Assembly: GCA_023391155.1 (NCBI GenBank)
Contig: JAEWBM010000147.1
Coordinates: forward strand, 1 to 13,009
Origin: Acidobacteriota bacterium
GTDB lineage: Bacteria > Acidobacteriota > Blastocatellia > Pyrinomonadales > Pyrinomonadaceae
Direction of reading: 5' to 3'
Length of the DNA: 13,009 nucleotides
In this document: positions 6,490 through 12,269 of the stretch, piece after piece
Numbering within the stretch: the stretch's first letter is position 1
Layout: each line of letters starts with the position of its first letter
Position numbers and translations under genes: made by a program
Notes under the pieces: model-generated
Database searches by the model: none
What the model was told of the DNA's origin: nothing
Seen by the model: the letters and a program-made list of their open reading frames with translations, nothing else

Positions 6490-8484
6490 ATGCTAAGAAA
6501 GGCTTTTTACACATTTGCGATGCTCTTGTTCGCGGCCTCTGCCTCATCCGCGGCAACGTTTAACGTAAACACGACAAATGATACTCAGGACGTTACGCCG
6601 GGCGACGGGATCTGTGCTGACTCTGCGGGGGATTGCTCGCTCAGGGCGGCGATCACCGAAGCGAACGCTCTCGCTGGCGATGACGTCATCAACGTGCCCG
6701 CGGGCACCTACACTCAATCGCTCGTCTCAGCGAACGAGGACAACAATGCGGGCGGTGACTGGGATATCCGCAGCAACCTTGTGATAAACGGGGCCGGCGC
6801 GGCAACCACGATCCTTCAGGCGGCAGCCACGCCCGGGACCGCCACCGAACGAGTGATGAACGTCGTTCTTACCACAAATGTTGTCGAGATAAACGGCGTT
6901 ACGCTACGTCACGGCAATAAGACGGGAGCGGCAGGAACTACCACCCGCGGGGGCGGCATTCGCAATGTCGGGACGCTAACGATGAACGACTGTCTAGTTA
7001 CGGAAAACGTCGCTCCCGGCGCAGGCGGTATCCGTAATGAGCGGGCGATCACGTTGAATAATGTGACGGTTTCTAATAATGACTGCGTCAACGCAACAAC
7101 TAATTGCTTTGGCGGAGGAATGTATAACACCCTCGCGGCAAATTCGACGGTGACCATAAACAACAGCACATTCACCGGCAACACGGCTTCAACTGCCGGA
7201 ATGAACGTTTTCGGTTTCGGAGCGGGTCTCGGAATTGAAAGCGGCTCCGGATTTAACTTGGTCATTACCGATTCGGTCTTCTCGAACAACATCGGAACCG
7301 GGACCGGCACGGGCGGCAGCAACGGGAATGGCATCCGGGTCCTGGCCACGGGCGCCTCAACCCTAAATATCAGCGATTCCGTCTTTACCAACAACTCCGG
7401 TACCGGCGGCTCGGCGATCCAGGGATCGGGCATTCAGGCGTTCACAAGCGGCACGGGAACGCTTACCGGCAGTTGGGACCGGATCACCGTCAGCGGCAAT
7501 AGCGCAAACGCAAGCGCGGGCGTAGCGTTGGTCTCCACCGGCGGGCCGATGAATATAGCTATCCGCGACAGTACGATAGCTGGAAACACTGCTACCGGAA
7601 ATGCCGGCGGTTTGGGTGCATCAAATTCCGGAGCGACGTCCGGCGCGTCGAACGTTATCAACGTGCTGAATTCAACGATCAGCGGTAATACCGCCGGGCA
7701 GAACGGCGGTGGACTTGCCGTCGAGCAGCCCGCCGCAACCGGTTCGGTTACGGTCAACGTGAATTTTGCGACCGTGGCAAACAACACCGCCAACTCAGAT
7801 AATGCAGGCACAGAGGGCGGGGGAGGAATATTCCGCTCGACCGCCGGCATCGTTAATCTTAAGAATTCGGTCGTGGCCGACAATAGCGTCGGCACCGGAG
7901 GCACGGGGCCTGACATCTTGGGCTCGGTAAATTCCCAGGACTATAACCACATCGAGGACCTAAGCGGCGCCACTATAACGGGAACTACGACGAATAACTC
8001 GACCGGCCCGGCGATGCTCGGCGCACTTGCTGACAACGGCGGAACGACCGCGACCCACCTGCCGATGGCGGGAAGCGTACTGATCAACGCCATACCCTCG
8101 GGCACAAATGATTGCGGGACCACGGTGGTCACAGATCAGCGCGGCGTTGGACGGCCGGGCGAGGGAGCCTGCGAGAAAGGATCGGTCGAGATCGCCGGAG
8201 GCGGCACTACCTTCGTGATGGTTTCGGGCAGGCTGCACACGCCCTCAGGAAAGCCGATCTCGAACGCTCTTGTCACGCTGCAGGGGCCGGGTGTCAACAT
8301 GACCGCCCAGACGGGACACCTCGGCACTTATTACTTCGTCGGCGTGCCTACGGGTCAAACTTATACCCTTTCGGTTTCAAACGGCAAGAGATTTACGTTT
8401 ACACCGTCGAGCCGGCAGATATTGGTCACGGCAGATATGCCGAACGAGGATTTCGAATCCGACAATTACTTGCTAAGGGAATAG
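6490..8484 (+). CDS. Secreted CSLREA-type beta-helix protein with C-terminal carboxypeptidase-regulatory-like domain
   Basis: A 664-residue secreted protein. It starts MLRKAFYTFAMLLFAASASSA, a signal peptide likely cleaved just before ATFNV. Residues about 25-60 hold the CSLREA-type N-terminal motif (GDGICADSAGDCSLRAAITE). From about 60 to 480 comes a right-handed parallel beta-helix built from degenerate coils of roughly 25-40 residues with a recurring pattern such as NSTISGNTAGQNGGG or DSVFTNNSGTGGS. A block with NGGTTATHLPMAGSVLINAI and VTDQRGVGRPG (about 510-560) matches the choice-of-anchor Q type ending of such proteins. The last 90 residues (VSGRLHTPSGKPISNALVTL onward) form a carboxypeptidase-regulatory/Cna-B-like beta sandwich. 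Such proteins are thought to be surface or extracellular, possibly glycan-binding or adhesive; no lyase active site is evident. Start ATG 6490 is chosen because the signal peptide begins there and GGAGG lies 13 bases upstream; an upstream in-frame ATG at 6454 is rejected. Confidence 0.88.
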   Translation: MLRKAFYTFAMLLFAASASSAATFNVNTTNDTQDVTPGDGICADSAGDCSLRAAITEANALAGDDVINVPAGTYTQSLVSANEDNNAGGDWDIRSNLVINGAGAATTILQAAATPGTATERVMNVVLTTNVVEINGVTLRHGNKTGAAGTTTRGGGIRNVGTLTMNDCLVTENVAPGAGGIRNERAITLNNVTVSNNDCVNATTNCFGGGMYNTLAANSTVTINNSTFTGNTASTAGMNVFGFGAGLGIESGSGFNLVITDSVFSNNIGTGTGTGGSNGNGIRVLATGASTLNISDSVFTNNSGTGGSAIQGSGIQAFTSGTGTLTGSWDRITVSGNSANASAGVALVSTGGPMNIAIRDSTIAGNTATGNAGGLGASNSGATSGASNVINVLNSTISGNTAGQNGGGLAVEQPAATGSVTVNVNFATVANNTANSDNAGTEGGGGIFRSTAGIVNLKNSVVADNSVGTGGTGPDILGSVNSQDYNHIEDLSGATITGTTTNNSTGPAMLGALADNGGTTATHLPMAGSVLINAIPSGTNDCGTTVVTDQRGVGRPGEGACEKGSVEIAGGGTTFVMVSGRLHTPSGKPISNALVTLQGPGVNMTAQTGHLGTYYFVGVPTGQTYTLSVSNGKRFTFTPSSRQILVTADMPNEDFESDNYLLRE

Positions 8485-8496
8485 CGGCTCAGCAAA

Positions 8497-8532
8497 GGGG
8501 CCCGGCCGAAAAGCCGGGCCTCATTCGATTTT
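8497..8532 (+). terminator. Strong intrinsic terminator after the beta-helix gene
   Basis: GGCCCGGC (8499-8506), loop CGAAAA, GCCGGGCC (8513-8520): a perfect 8-bp GC stem extended by G-C and G-U pairs at 8497-8498/8521-8522. A modest T stretch (8529-8532) follows a few bases later. It starts 12 bases after the stop codon. Confidence 0.75.
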
Positions 8533-8556
8533 AACCCCATCCGCCCCCGCCGCGGC

Positions 8557-8586
8557 TTGAAATTGCAGATCACAAACCTTTATGAT
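8557..8586 (+). promoter_or_regulatory. Promoter of tRNA-Ser(CGA)
   Basis: TTGAAA (8557-8562), 18-base spacer, TATGAT (8581-8586). Each hexamer matches the sigma-70 consensus at 5 of 6 positions, and the tRNA begins 14 bases after the -10. This is the best promoter in the window. Confidence 0.7.
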
Positions 8587-8599
8587 TAGGGATTCGCGC

Positions 8600-8689
<90 letters not shown>

Positions 8690-8716
8690 TCGTTATCTCG
8701 GATCTTAGCTTTACAT

Positions 8717-8743
8717 GATTTTGGATTCAGGGATCCGAAAATC
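8717..8743 (+). other. Stem-loop between tRNA-Ser(CGA) and aqpZ
   Basis: GATTTTGGAT (8717-8726) pairs with ATCC-AAAATC (8733-8743, one bulged G at 8737) around a 6-base loop TCAGGG. It begins 27 bases after the tRNA CCA end. It could be a tRNA trailer hairpin or weak terminator, though no T tract follows, or a regulatory stem for aqpZ. A TATAGA (8744-8749) next to it could be a -10 box for aqpZ, but its upstream TTGGAT is a poor -35. Confidence 0.45.
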
Positions 8744-8835
8744 TATAGATGCTAGGTCGCAAGATTTAGCTCTTTGAGAATTTAGTTCGTTCATCTCACC
8801 CGTTTTTTCGAAAAATCATCAGGAGGATATTCTCT

Positions 8836-9645
8836 ATGCCTTTCAGTAAAAGGTTGACGGCAGAGTTCCTTGGTACGCTCTGGCTCGTGCTCGGAGGGTG
8901 TGGGAGCGCTGTGTTGGCGACTTCGTACCCGAATTTGGGGATCGGTTTCGCAGGCGTATCGCTCGCGTTCGGTTTGACGGTGCTGACAGGCGTTTATGCA
9001 CTCGGGCACATTTCCGGTGGGCATTTCAATCCGGCCGTTTCCCTCGGGCTGTGGGCGGGAAAGCGTTTTCCCGCAAATGAGCTGCTGCCGTATATCGTGG
9101 CGCAGGTCCTTGGGGCGATCGCCGGTGCCGGGATCATCTATCTCATCGCGTCGGGAAAAGCGGGATTCGATATAGCCGGCGGTTTGGCTTCCAACGGGTA
9201 TGGGGCAACGTCACCCGGATCCCCGGGCGGATACACCGCTCTTTCGGCGTTCGTCACGGAGATCGTAATGACGTTCTTTTTCCTGATCGTCATACTTGGT
9301 TCGACGCATCGCCTTGCGCCGAAGGGGTTTGCACCGATCGCGATCGGCCTCGCCCTTACCCTTATCCACCTGATATCGATCCCCGTTACGAATACTTCGG
9401 TCAATCCGGCACGAAGCACCGGGCCGGCGCTTATCGTCGCTCTGCAGGGCGGCAGCTGGGCAATTACCGAGCTCTGGATGTTCTGGGTGGCCCCGATCGC
9501 AGGAGCTGTATTTGCAGGCTTTTTATATCCCTGGCTTACAAATGACGAAACGGTGACGGCGACCGCACCGCCCTCCCCCGCGGAAATGGCAGACGATGCC
9601 GCCCATGACGCAGGCGACGCAGATGGCGGAGGTGACGGAGACTAA
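8836..9645 (+). CDS. aqpZ: Aquaporin Z-like water channel
   Basis: A 269-residue major intrinsic protein that forms a tetrameric inner-membrane channel for water. The two hemipore motifs are intact: GGHFNPAVSLG with NPA at 65-67, and NTSVNPARSTGPAL with NPA at 190-192. The aromatic/arginine filter residues line up with E. coli AqpZ: Phe45, His178, Thr187 and Arg193, the set typical of a water-selective channel rather than a glycerol facilitator (GlpF). Six membrane helices are visible. The protein is longer than E. coli AqpZ (231 residues) because of an acidic, Ala/Asp/Gly-rich tail from about 236 to 269 ending GGGDGD, presumably cytosolic and disordered. AGGAGG (8821-8826) lies 9 bases before the ATG. 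The gene stands alone between two tRNA-Ser genes, with the second tRNA only 27 bases downstream. Confidence 0.95.
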   Translation: MPFSKRLTAEFLGTLWLVLGGCGSAVLATSYPNLGIGFAGVSLAFGLTVLTGVYALGHISGGHFNPAVSLGLWAGKRFPANELLPYIVAQVLGAIAGAGIIYLIASGKAGFDIAGGLASNGYGATSPGSPGGYTALSAFVTEIVMTFFFLIVILGSTHRLAPKGFAPIAIGLALTLIHLISIPVTNTSVNPARSTGPALIVALQGGSWAITELWMFWVAPIAGAVFAGFLYPWLTNDETVTATAPPSPAEMADDAAHDAGDADGGGDGD

Positions 9646-9672
9646 CAGAGAAGAACGAACAACAACGGCTAT

Positions 9673-9763
9673 GGAAAGGTGCAGGAGTGGTTGAACTGGC
9701 AGCACTGGAAATGCTGTGTACCTCAAAAGGGTACCGTGGGTTCGAATCCCACCCTTTCCGCCA
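9673..9763 (+). tRNA. tRNA-Ser (anticodon GGA)
   Basis: A class II tRNA with encoded CCA. Acceptor GGAAAGG (9673-9679) pairs with CCTTTCC (9753-9759), discriminator G9760, CCA 9761-9763. The anticodon stem CAGCA/TGCTG encloses the loop CTGGAAA, giving GGA (reads UCC and UCU). The variable arm is GTACC-TCAAAA-GGGTAC. The 3' part shares a 27-base identical block with the tRNA-Ser(CGA) gene. It lies 27 bases after aqpZ with no obvious promoter in the gap, so it may be co-transcribed with aqpZ or have a promoter inside it. Confidence 0.96.
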
Positions 9764-9768
9764 GAACG

Positions 9769-9800
9769 AAAGGATAAAGGATGAAGGATTACGGATAAAG
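9769..9800 (+). repeat. Left inverted repeat of the four-helix-bundle element
   Basis: Purine-rich repeat of the type AAAGGATAAAGGATGAAGG followed by a second GGATAAAG unit. Its outer 15 and inner 8 bases are exact reverse complements of the right repeat. It also contains AAAGGATGAAG (9776-9786), which can form a local 11-bp perfect hairpin with CTTCATCCTTT (9802-9812). Confidence 0.8.
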
Positions 9801-9834
9801 ACTTCATCCTTTGTTCTTTGCCCGCAGACCTCAT

Positions 9835-10185
9835 ATGACTCCTGATCTCAAGCAACGTACCGCAGATTTTTCGATTCGAGTAATAAGACTTTATGCCTCG
9901 CTTCCTCGAACGGTTGAGGCACAGGTTGTCGGTAAGCAGCTTTTACGATCCGGTACATCGGTCGGAGCCCATTATCGTGAAGCGAAGTATGCAAAGTCGG
10001 ATGCTGATTTCATTAGCAAGATCCAGGGTGGGCTGCAGGAGCTAGAGGAAACTTCTTACTGGCTTGAGTTATTGCTTAGGATGGATGTCTTTGATCAATC
10101 TCGGCTCGAGCCGCTGCAAAAAGAGACTTCAGAACTGATCGCCATATTCGTTACGATCGCAAAAAAAGTGAAATCGCGGCAATGA
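9835..10185 (+). CDS. Four-helix bundle protein (23S rRNA intervening-sequence protein family)
   Basis: A 116-residue protein of the TIGR02436/S23 ribosomal-type four-helix-bundle family, known from 23S rRNA intervening sequences (for example in Leptospira) and related to the Avd accessory proteins of diversity-generating retroelements. The family core is clear: LPRTVEAQVVGKQLLRSGTS at 23-42, then VGAHYREA (43-50), then KSDADFISKIQGGLQELEET and SYWLELLLRMD, followed by a final helix. Length is normal. Members are small helical proteins that oligomerise and have been suggested to bind nucleic acid; no enzymatic role is known. The ATG at 9835 fits the usual N-terminus; a TTG at 9811 would add 8 atypical residues and lies in the left repeat hairpin. 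There is no strong Shine-Dalgarno sequence. It sits alone between inverted repeats, with no rRNA or reverse transcriptase nearby. Confidence 0.88.
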   Translation: MTPDLKQRTADFSIRVIRLYASLPRTVEAQVVGKQLLRSGTSVGAHYREAKYAKSDADFISKIQGGLQELEETSYWLELLLRMDVFDQSRLEPLQKETSELIAIFVTIAKKVKSRQ

Positions 10186-10199
10186 TTCGACGCTCGGGA

Positions 10200-10231
10200 C
10201 TTTATCCTTCAGCCTCCATCCTTTATCCTTT
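10200..10231 (+). repeat. Right inverted repeat of the four-helix-bundle element
   Basis: Begins CTTTATCCTTCAG and ends CATCCTTTATCCTTT, 14 bases after the stop codon of the four-helix-bundle gene. It is the reverse complement of 9769-9800 at 28 of 32 positions, with all four mismatches in a central 9-base block. Confidence 0.8.
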
Positions 10232-10350
10232 AGTTTGGCTCCAGGCTCCGCACAAGGTTTGAGTTGTGAACTCCGCTAGGCGAGGAATCGAGCAACGGTA
10301 GCAATTTCAGCCTGTGTTGCGGCTAGGTCTGGGGCCATTTAAGTTTCAAC

Positions 10351-10410
10351 AATGGAAAGTTGATGACGGACGGTGTAAAATGTCCTCTATCAATTTTCCA
10401 TTTTTCTTTT
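10351..10410 (+). other. Terminator-like hairpin just upstream of dnaX
   Basis: AATGGAAAGTTGAT (10351-10364) pairs with ATCAATTTTCCATT (10389-10402) with one G-U pair, and an inner stem GGAC (10368-10371)/GTCC (10382-10385) caps it. The T-rich stretch TTTTTCTTTT (10401-10410) overlaps and follows the stem. It lies 14 bases before the dnaX ATG. It may be an intrinsic terminator insulating dnaX, an attenuator in the dnaX leader, or a remnant of another repeat. The AT-rich outer stem makes strong termination uncertain. The rest of the 239-base gap (10186-10424), apart from the right repeat, holds nothing I recognise. Confidence 0.5.
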
Positions 10411-10424
10411 CCTAACGAGATCAG

Positions 10425-12221
10425 ATGTCATACCAGGTGATCGCCCGCAAGTGGCGGCCGCAATCCTTTGAGGAGGTGACCGGCCAGGAACACATTACTC
10501 AGACACTTCGAAATGCGATCGAGCACGACCGACTGCATCACGCCTATCTCTTTTCGGGTGCGCGGGGCGTCGGCAAGACGACCACGGCCCGATTGCTTGC
10601 CAAGGCAGTAAACTGTAACCGTGCTGAGGGGCCTACGCCGAACCCCTGCGCGGCCGACGACCCGAATGCCTGCCCGTCATGCGTCGAGGTATCGCAAAGC
10701 CGTTCGATCGACGTGCTCGAATTTGACGCCGCCTCGCACACCAAGGTCGAGGAGATCCGCGACATCATCCTCGAGGGGATCAACATCTCTCCCGCTCGTG
10801 ACCGCTTTAAAGTTTTCATCATCGATGAGGTTCATCAGCTCTCTGGCCATTCCTTCAATGCCCTGCTGAAAACTCTCGAAGAGCCACCGCCGAACGTCGT
10901 TTTCATAATGGCGACGACCGAGCTGCAGAAGGTACCCGAAACTATCCGCTCTCGCTGCCAGGAATTTCTCTTCCGCACGATCGCACGTCAGAAGATCTAC
11001 GATCGCCTCAAAATGATCGCGGATGCAGAGAGCATCGAGATCGAGGACGATGCCCTTAACGAGATCGCCCGGTCCGGCGAAGGATCGATGCGCGATGCCC
11101 AGTCTAATTTCGATCAGATTATCAGCTTTACCGCGGGTGCGATCACCGTTCGCGACGTCGCCGCTTCGCTGGGTATGGCCGGCACGGAGATGCTCACGCG
11201 GAGCATCAAGGCCATCGCCGATCGCGATCCGCAGCCGGCCCTTGAGGTGGTCGATGAGCTGGTCGCTCGCGGACAAGACCTCCGCACCTTTTGTCGGGAC
11301 CTGATGGCTCTCATCCGCGACCTTACTGTCGTAAAGGTCGCCGGGAATGGAGCCGCACTGCTCGAAAGTTCGGCGTTTGATCCGGAGCAGCTAGCCCAAC
11401 TTGCGGAGCCGTTTTCGGGTTCGGACCTGATCCGCTTCTTCAATTCGATCGCCGAGACAGAAAGCAGCTTAAAAGACGCGACAAATGCCCGACTAACGCT
11501 CGAGATCGGCCTGGTCAAACTGATCGAAATGCGGCGCCTCGCGGCGGTCGAAGATATTCTGGAGCGCCTTACAGCAATAGAAGGCTCACCGCGGGCTGCA
11601 TCAACCCATCACGAAAAAGCTGCGGCTGCCGCCGTCACCCCCGAAAAAAAAACTCTGAAATCGGCTGATCCGGCCGGATCACCGGAAGTGACTGATTCGG
11701 AAGCTCTGCCTCCGCAGAACGAAGAGCCGCGATGGGAATCCCGTTCATACCACGACGAACCGGCTGACGACGAAGAACCGCCGCTCGATGCTGAACCCCT
11801 ACCTCCCGCCGCAGCGTTTATTCCGGCTGACATGCCGGTTGCAAAGCTTCCGCCGCTTTCATCGGAAGATCTGGCTCACGTCGACGACAAGTGGCTTGAT
11901 GCGGCCTATGAAATAAAGCTGAAGCTTTCGGGCGACGACCTGATGCCGATCCCAAACATTGACCGTTTGCGGATGCAGCTATTCGGGGCAGAAGCGTCCG
12001 CGGCGTCCGTTAGTCATTCCGGCGCGGCCGCGGTCCCGGCCCGTGACGTGTCGCGTTATATGCCGGACCTCGCCGTCGAGGAAGACGAATCGGGCGAGAT
12101 ACCCGTGCTTCCGCCGTCTCCGGGTACCGACGATCTGATGGCATTTGCAGAAGCCCATCCTACAGTGAGACGGGCAATGCGGATTTTCCGAGCAGAGATC
12201 GTTTCCGTCGAACAAATCTAG
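10425..12221 (+). CDS. dnaX: DNA polymerase III subunits tau/gamma
   Basis: DnaX is the AAA+ motor of the clamp loader that places the beta clamp on DNA and, as tau, ties the polymerases together at the fork. The 598-residue frame has Walker A GARGVGKT (45-52), a zinc-binding cysteine set (C64, C75, C83, C86; spacing wider than in E. coli), Walker B FIIDEVHQLS with Asp134 and Glu135, sensor 1 MATTE, SRCQ with Arg176 and sensor 2 GSMRDAQS with Arg223. Domain III, which binds the other loader subunits, runs to about 370. Residues about 385-500 are a linker rich in Ala, Pro and acidic residues, and a short conserved-looking C-terminus with HPTVRRAMRIFRAEIVSVEQ follows. An A9 run at codons 407-410 probably yields a short gamma form (see the separate entry). 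The usual neighbours ybaB and recR do not follow. The Shine-Dalgarno sequence is weak. Confidence 0.96.
   Translation: MSYQVIARKWRPQSFEEVTGQEHITQTLRNAIEHDRLHHAYLFSGARGVGKTTTARLLAKAVNCNRAEGPTPNPCAADDPNACPSCVEVSQSRSIDVLEFDAASHTKVEEIRDIILEGINISPARDRFKVFIIDEVHQLSGHSFNALLKTLEEPPPNVVFIMATTELQKVPETIRSRCQEFLFRTIARQKIYDRLKMIADAESIEIEDDALNEIARSGEGSMRDAQSNFDQIISFTAGAITVRDVAASLGMAGTEMLTRSIKAIADRDPQPALEVVDELVARGQDLRTFCRDLMALIRDLTVVKVAGNGAALLESSAFDPEQLAQLAEPFSGSDLIRFFNSIAETESSLKDATNARLTLEIGLVKLIEMRRLAAVEDILERLTAIEGSPRAASTHHEKAAAAAVTPEKKTLKSADPAGSPEVTDSEALPPQNEEPRWESRSYHDEPADDEEPPLDAEPLPPAAAFIPADMPVAKLPPLSSEDLAHVDDKWLDAAYEIKLKLSGDDLMPIPNIDRLRMQLFGAEASAASVSHSGAAAVPARDVSRYMPDLAVEEDESGEIPVLPPSPGTDDLMAFAEAHPTVRRAMRIFRAEIVSVEQI
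11644..11652 (+). promoter_or_regulatory. Candidate programmed slippage site in dnaX (A9 run, gamma subunit)
   Basis: Nine consecutive A residues fall in the frame GAA AAA AAA ACT (codons 407-410), just after the clamp-loader core. A -1 shift, or one extra A in the mRNA, gives K409 followed by NSEIG and the stop TGA at 11666-11668: a product of 414 residues, close to E. coli gamma (431). Loss of one A gives L and the stop TGA at 11656-11658: 410 residues. A 16-base palindrome TGATCCGGCCGGATCA (11666-11681) can form a 6-bp stem 13 bases after the run. No Shine-Dalgarno-like stimulator is seen upstream. Confidence 0.7.
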
Positions 12222-12241
12222 AATATCTGTCGTTAATCTAT

Positions 12242-12247
12242 TATAAT
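12242..12247 (+). promoter_or_regulatory. Possible -10 box for the TPM-domain gene
   Basis: A perfect TATAAT lies 21 bases after the dnaX stop and 22 bases before the next ATG, in a short AT-rich gap. No recognisable -35 hexamer is found at 16-18 bases upstream, so the call rests on the -10 and its position alone. Confidence 0.4.
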
Positions 12248-12269
12248 CGCGATACTTAAGCGGTTTTTA

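Larger units (their letters stand above)
9769..10231 (+). mobile_element. Putative IVS-like element: four-helix-bundle gene between inverted repeats
   Basis: The unit consists of a 32-base left repeat (9769-9800), a four-helix-bundle gene, and a 32-base right repeat (10200-10231) that is the reverse complement of the left one at 28 of 32 positions with no gaps. It starts 6 bases after the CCA of tRNA-Ser(GGA). Members of this protein family were first noticed inside intervening sequences of 23S rRNA genes, which also have complementary ends. No transposase and no clear target-site duplication are seen, so mobility is inferred. Confidence 0.5.

Noticed and set aside
7000..7900. Repeated ACCGGC/GGCGG-rich segments as a possible DNA repeat array
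   Set aside because: They follow the degenerate coil pattern of the beta-helix protein and vary at every copy; not a tandem DNA repeat or CRISPR array.
6909..7916. Two abutting minus-strand ORFs of 174 and 160 codons
   Set aside because: Antisense to the beta-helix repeats; the Pro/Val-rich content mirrors the Gly/Asn/Thr codons of the sense strand. No start signals.
8804..8815. Palindrome TTTTTCGAAAAA before the aqpZ ribosome binding site
   Set aside because: Low-complexity T and A runs; too simple to call as an operator or terminator.
9523..9855. 110-codon minus-strand ORF containing the phrase GGIRTHGT
   Set aside because: It is the reverse strand of tRNA-Ser(GGA). Translation of tRNA-Ser antisense gives the well-known spurious GGIRTHGT-type hypothetical proteins. 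It also overlaps the end of aqpZ and the left inverted repeat.
10677..11276. 199-codon minus-strand ORF
   Set aside because: Antisense to the AAA+ core of dnaX; no motif and no ribosome binding site.
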